The notes beneath the pieces are model-generated. The model made no database searches, was not told the DNA's origin, and saw only the letters and a program-made list of their open reading frames with translations. From contig JAQXTL010000004.1 of NCBI GenBank assembly GCA_029219465.1, forward strand, positions 453,278 through 517,277: 64,000 nucleotides of DNA. Reading direction: 5' to 3'. Positions 60,427 through 64,000 of this stretch are shown here, piece after piece (position 1 is the stretch's first letter; the number at the start of each line of letters is the position of its first letter). Position numbers and translations under genes: made by a program. This DNA comes from Methanobacteriaceae archaeon (GTDB lineage Archaea > Methanobacteriota > Methanobacteria > Methanobacteriales > Methanobacteriaceae).

Positions 60427-63400
60427 CTATTGGAAATTATCTTTTAGATAATTAACAATGTTGTATATATTCATAAAAATATGATTATAATAATTACATG
60501 CATTAAGATTAGTTCCATAGAACACTATTCTACCATAAACATCTTTAAATGAAAATACACCAGTACCCTTTTTATCAAATATATTTTTCAAATTATTAGC
60601 AGCTTTCACTAACTCCTTATGAAGATCCAATACCTTAAATAAGAGTTAACAGAGTTAGGCTGAGTTAAATAAGCCTGATCTATATCATCAAATTTAACTT
60701 TCAAATCATTTATTCTAATATCAGAGGAAATATCTGGCCAATTAATATGTTTAGACCCATCTTTAAGAGTTATCATAGGATTTGCAGGTTTAACAAATTG
60801 ATCAATTACATTATGAATATCATTGAAAAATGTAGTAAGATACCTACAATTTTCAATCTCAATTGCATTTGAGCCAACTGAAAAGAATACTTCTCTTCCA
60901 TTTTCTCCAATTTTAGACCTAAGAGTTGAGAACTTATTTCCAATTTGGAAATTATTAGTCAGTTTTTCCATTTCTAAATGTAATTTATCTAAAGTTAATT
61001 TGAAATTAGCAGATTCAGGTCCTTCAGCCTTATAGATTTTCTCCAAATCATCTAATAAATTTTGAATTGGATTCAAGATTCTATTTAATTTAGTTGCCTT
61101 TGGCACCTCAAAATACATCTGTGGTTTAACAGGCTGCTCAACAACTTTAGGCTGTTCTACAACCTTAGGCTGACTATCAACAACTTTAGGTTGATTATTA
61201 ACAACTTCAGATTTTTTTACAATATTAGGATTTTCTCTTTCCTCATCTAATATAGTTCTTATCTTAGTAGATGTTTGTGGATTTTCAGTAGGGTTTTTTT
61301 CACCGAGATCTTCATAAGGATCAGCCTCCTTAATGCGAACATCACGTTTAATATATTCTTCCTTAGGAGCTTTAACATCACCTTTATTTTGTTTGAATAA
61401 TTTTTTACCGATTGTTTTACCTAATCCGTACATCATTAAGTGTCCAATTGCAGTGTTTACTGAACCCCAGACTAAGTTACCAACATGCACATCATGGTTA
61501 CATACAGCTTTGTATGAGTTAATCCAAGCACTAGTAGCACTAGCAGCACCAACACTTACAGCTCCTGAAATCACAGCAGAAACACCTTCTAAAGGAGCAA
61601 AGAAAATACCTGCAATCATAGTAGCAACAGACGCCCAGTTAGCAACATAGGACAAAACACAATTCTTCATCTGACTAATACCTTTATCCAAGAAATAAGT
61701 ACCATTAAAAACAGTACCATTATCTGATAAATAATATTAGATCTTCCGAGTTTTGAGTCGTAGATTGCACTTCCTTCTTTATTGTAACCGTGATTATTGT
61801 TAAAAATACAGTCTAATAAATTAGTACTACCTTCATTGTAGATTACACCACCATATTTAGCACTATTGTCGCCAAAAGTACAGTTAACAAAATCACACAT
61901 ACCAGCATTATCAATTACACCTGCATAATCACGACTAACAGCATAATCAATATGATTACCAGTGAAAACACTATTATAAGCCTTAAAAACACCTTTATTA
62001 ACAACAGGAGTCTTAAAACCACTAACACTAACATTATCCAATATTACAGTAGAAATCTTGGAAGATTCGATCAAATGAATATCCTTATCAGTTTTAAAAG
62101 TACATCCATTACCGTTTAAAACTAAAAGACCATATTTCACAACAAAACGATCATCTTTACCCAAGTTAAAATTATTTCCATTAACTGTTACATTAGCAAC
62201 GTCAACCTCACCATTATTGTTATTAACTAACTTAATAGCATTTAATAAGTCATTTTTATTGTTAACAGTGATATTTTTTACAATAGGATTATTGTCTTTT
62301 CTTATTACAGATATTCCTCCATCGTCACAACATGAAGAAAACCCACTTTTACCAACAGACTTAGTTAATCCAGTATTAATGTTGTAAACATCATTTTCCT
62401 TCCAGCTGGTAAATGCATGGGTTGTTGCTGATACTGCTTTTTTACCCCAATTCCAAATCATACCAATTAATGGAATTTCTTCAACAAAAGTCCTAGTATC
62501 AGAAGGTTTCCAACAAAACAAAGCTTTATTTCCATTAAAAGAACAATCTAATAAATTGACATTTCCTGCGTTATTGTAGATTGCTCCACCTTTATTTGCA
62601 AGATTATCGTTGAAATTACAGTTTACAAAATCACATGATCCGAAATTACGTACTGCTCCACCGTTATCGTCTTCTGCAAAGAAATAACGAATCTCATTAC
62701 CAACAAAATCAGTATTATTCGCAAAGAGATGACCATGATTAATTACAGCACTATTAAAACCCTTAACAGTCACATTATCAAGAGTCAATACACCAGAAGA
62801 TGTGACATAAAACGTGATAATTTGCATTTTTATCACCATTACATTTTACAGTTGTACCATTACCAACTAAATGGACATTCATTCCACCTTTAATTTTACA
62901 AAAATGAACATCAACGAATTTATCTGCTTCATTCTTTTTAGCATTAGTGAAAAGACTTACACCCCAGTCTTTAAGTCCATTAATAAAACCACCAATGTCT
63001 AAAGGAATCCAAATCATTAGCATAATTTACAATTCTTTTCCATAACCCGCCGTAATCCTCAGAACTCAAAGTATACTCAGTATTAGCAGTTAAATTAATA
63101 ACAACGTCAGCATAATTATATTTAGACGCTGCAGTCAACTGAACTAAAACTTTACCTAATTCTTCACTGTTTCCAATATTAATTACCTTAGTAAAATTGG
63201 AATTGTTGTTTTTTGTGTTTAAAACGCGTACAAGACCAGTATCACTACACTCAAATAAAGGTACCTGATTAACATGGTCTAAAAATACATACGCACTAGC
63301 ACCATTACCCATATATAAATCTTCACCAGTACCAGTATTTCCCCCCCATTTACAGTCAAGGAATTTGTTTACTGATCCATCTTCTCCACAAACTGCACCA

Positions 63401-63984
63401 CCATAACTACATTTATTGTTTTTAAAAGTACAGTTAGCACAGGTTAAATCAGCGAAATTATCTATTGCTCCTCCTTCACGCATCAAACCAGGTGAATTAA
63501 CAGTATCAAAACGCTGATTATCAACAAAAGTAACATTATAAGCTACAACTTCACCATAAGAACGAATAGCAGGCTTACAACCAGTAAAAGTAAGATTACA
63601 CAAAGACAACCTCACATTTTTACCAACATTAAAAAAAGTCGCACCATTACCCATAACAACCACATCACCATGATCAACATAGAATAAAACGTCATCATCT
63701 GTGTTAAAATTATAATTCTTTTTAGTTAAATTAAGAACATGATTTCCATATTTAATCTGGGCACTATGCGCATCACCCATAACTTTCTTAAAATCATTAT
63801 ATGAAGAAACATTAACAAAATTAGTATATGAATCAACATCCTTAGAAACAGGTACTGCGCCAATATGATCATTAATACCTGCATCAGTAGCATTAAAATC
63901 ACTAACATCACTAGCAAAAACAACATTCGCACTTAAAAAAACAGCACAAACAACTAACAATGCCAAAAACTTACTAAAATTCAA
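60427..63984 (-). pseudogene. Adhesin-like beta-helix surface protein, interrupted by four apparent frameshifts
   Basis: Five overlapping minus-strand reading frames (62980-63984, 62778-63023, 61667-62839, 60609-61691, 60427-60630) join into one protein of about 1,185 aa if single-base shifts near 63005, 62813, 61730 and 60633 are corrected. It has a signal peptide (FLALLVVCAVFLSANVVFAS) and three beta-helix repeat blocks with CxFxxNxxxxGGAIYN-type rungs (for example CDFVNCNFNDNLANKGGAIY). These are followed by a Gly/Ala-rich hydrophobic segment, a Pro/Val/Gln repeat (PKVVxxQPKVVEQP) and a distinct alpha-rich C-terminal domain. The start is TTG at 63984 after a GGAGG site and a T8 run. Strain-level decay or sequence errors are both possible. 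Confidence 0.75.
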
Positions 63985-64000
63985 AAAAAATTAAACCTCC

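Noticed and set aside
60390..60430. Minus-strand GGTTCAAATC resembling a tRNA T-arm in the spacer after the adhesin gene
   Set aside because: The flanking 5-mers do not pair, no acceptor or anticodon stem can be built, and there is no matching full tRNA nearby to suggest an attachment site.

Overview
The window is chromosomal DNA from a methanogenic archaeon of the order Methanobacteriales, most likely a Methanobrevibacter close to M. smithii. The evidence is the strongly AT-rich sequence, archaeal-type information genes (RfcS/RfcL, Hef, a Kae1-Bud32 fusion, ribosomal protein S15, archaeal ThrRS and LeuRS), the methanogenesis enzyme Mtd, a Fae-Hps fusion, corrinoid/F430 genes (cbiE, cobT family, cbiA/cfbB, cbiM), a pair of pseudomurein-type Mur ligases and beta-helix adhesin-like proteins. 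The genus is inferred from gene content, not from a search.

Layout. 1-8.2 kb: YchF GTPase, a metallophosphoesterase and a membrane alkaline-phosphatase-like protein with overlapping genes, CbiE, then a large secreted Ig-like repeat protein coupled to a small membrane protein. 8.3-17.8 kb: Get3/ArsA ATPase, NadE, LeuS, TrmI, HtpX (with an EF-hand loop) and the clamp loader rfcS-rfcL. 17.7-18.8 kb: a RhuM-family gene with an amber codon, overlapping the 3' end of rfcL. 19-27.2 kb: an unknown gene, aroE, hisS, hisI, a PIN-KH ATPase, a TIM-barrel isomerase and Hef. 27.3-35.5 kb, all minus strand: two adjacent Mur ligases, aconitase X, a RecJ-like DHH protein, S15, RdgB and Kae1-Bud32. 35.6-45.4 kb: an unknown gene, a CobT-family protein, UppP, IlvE, tRNA-Val(UAC), Mtd, an orphan substrate-binding protein, HisB, ferredoxin, ModE, a MurJ/SpoVB-like flippase and an iron-sulfur flavoprotein.

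45.4-52.4 kb is the most unusual region. A minus-strand group encodes a secreted protein with two FmdE-type domains, a small His- and Ser-rich anchored protein, a multi-pass membrane protein, an ExbB/TolQ-like channel and a DUF2149 protein with an ExbD-like transmembrane Asp. Divergently, a CbiM-type metal transporter is followed by a CbiN-like two-helix protein. The 620 bp between the two arms carries at least eight copies of a palindromic AGTATTACT/AGTAATACT-type element. One pair brackets the TATA box of the FmdE gene and another copy lies just after the cbiM TATA box. I read this as one co-regulated, possibly proton-motive-force-driven, surface metal or cofactor acquisition system in a single-membrane archaeon. 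The function is inference.

52.4-64 kb: a coiled-coil protein, a zinc-ribbon protein, Fae-Hps, ThrS, CbiA/CfbB, a polysaccharide-polymerase-like membrane protein, a membrane protein with a degenerate restriction-nuclease domain, and a large adhesin-like gene broken by four apparent frameshifts.

Many start codons are set by a GGTGAT-type ribosome binding site, complementary to the 3' end of 16S rRNA. Several transcription units start only about 30 bp after a TATA box and look leaderless. No CRISPR array, rRNA or insertion sequence was seen. Cell-envelope genes (Mur ligases, UppP, flippase, polymerase, adhesins) and corrinoid/metal genes recur across the window but do not form single operons.
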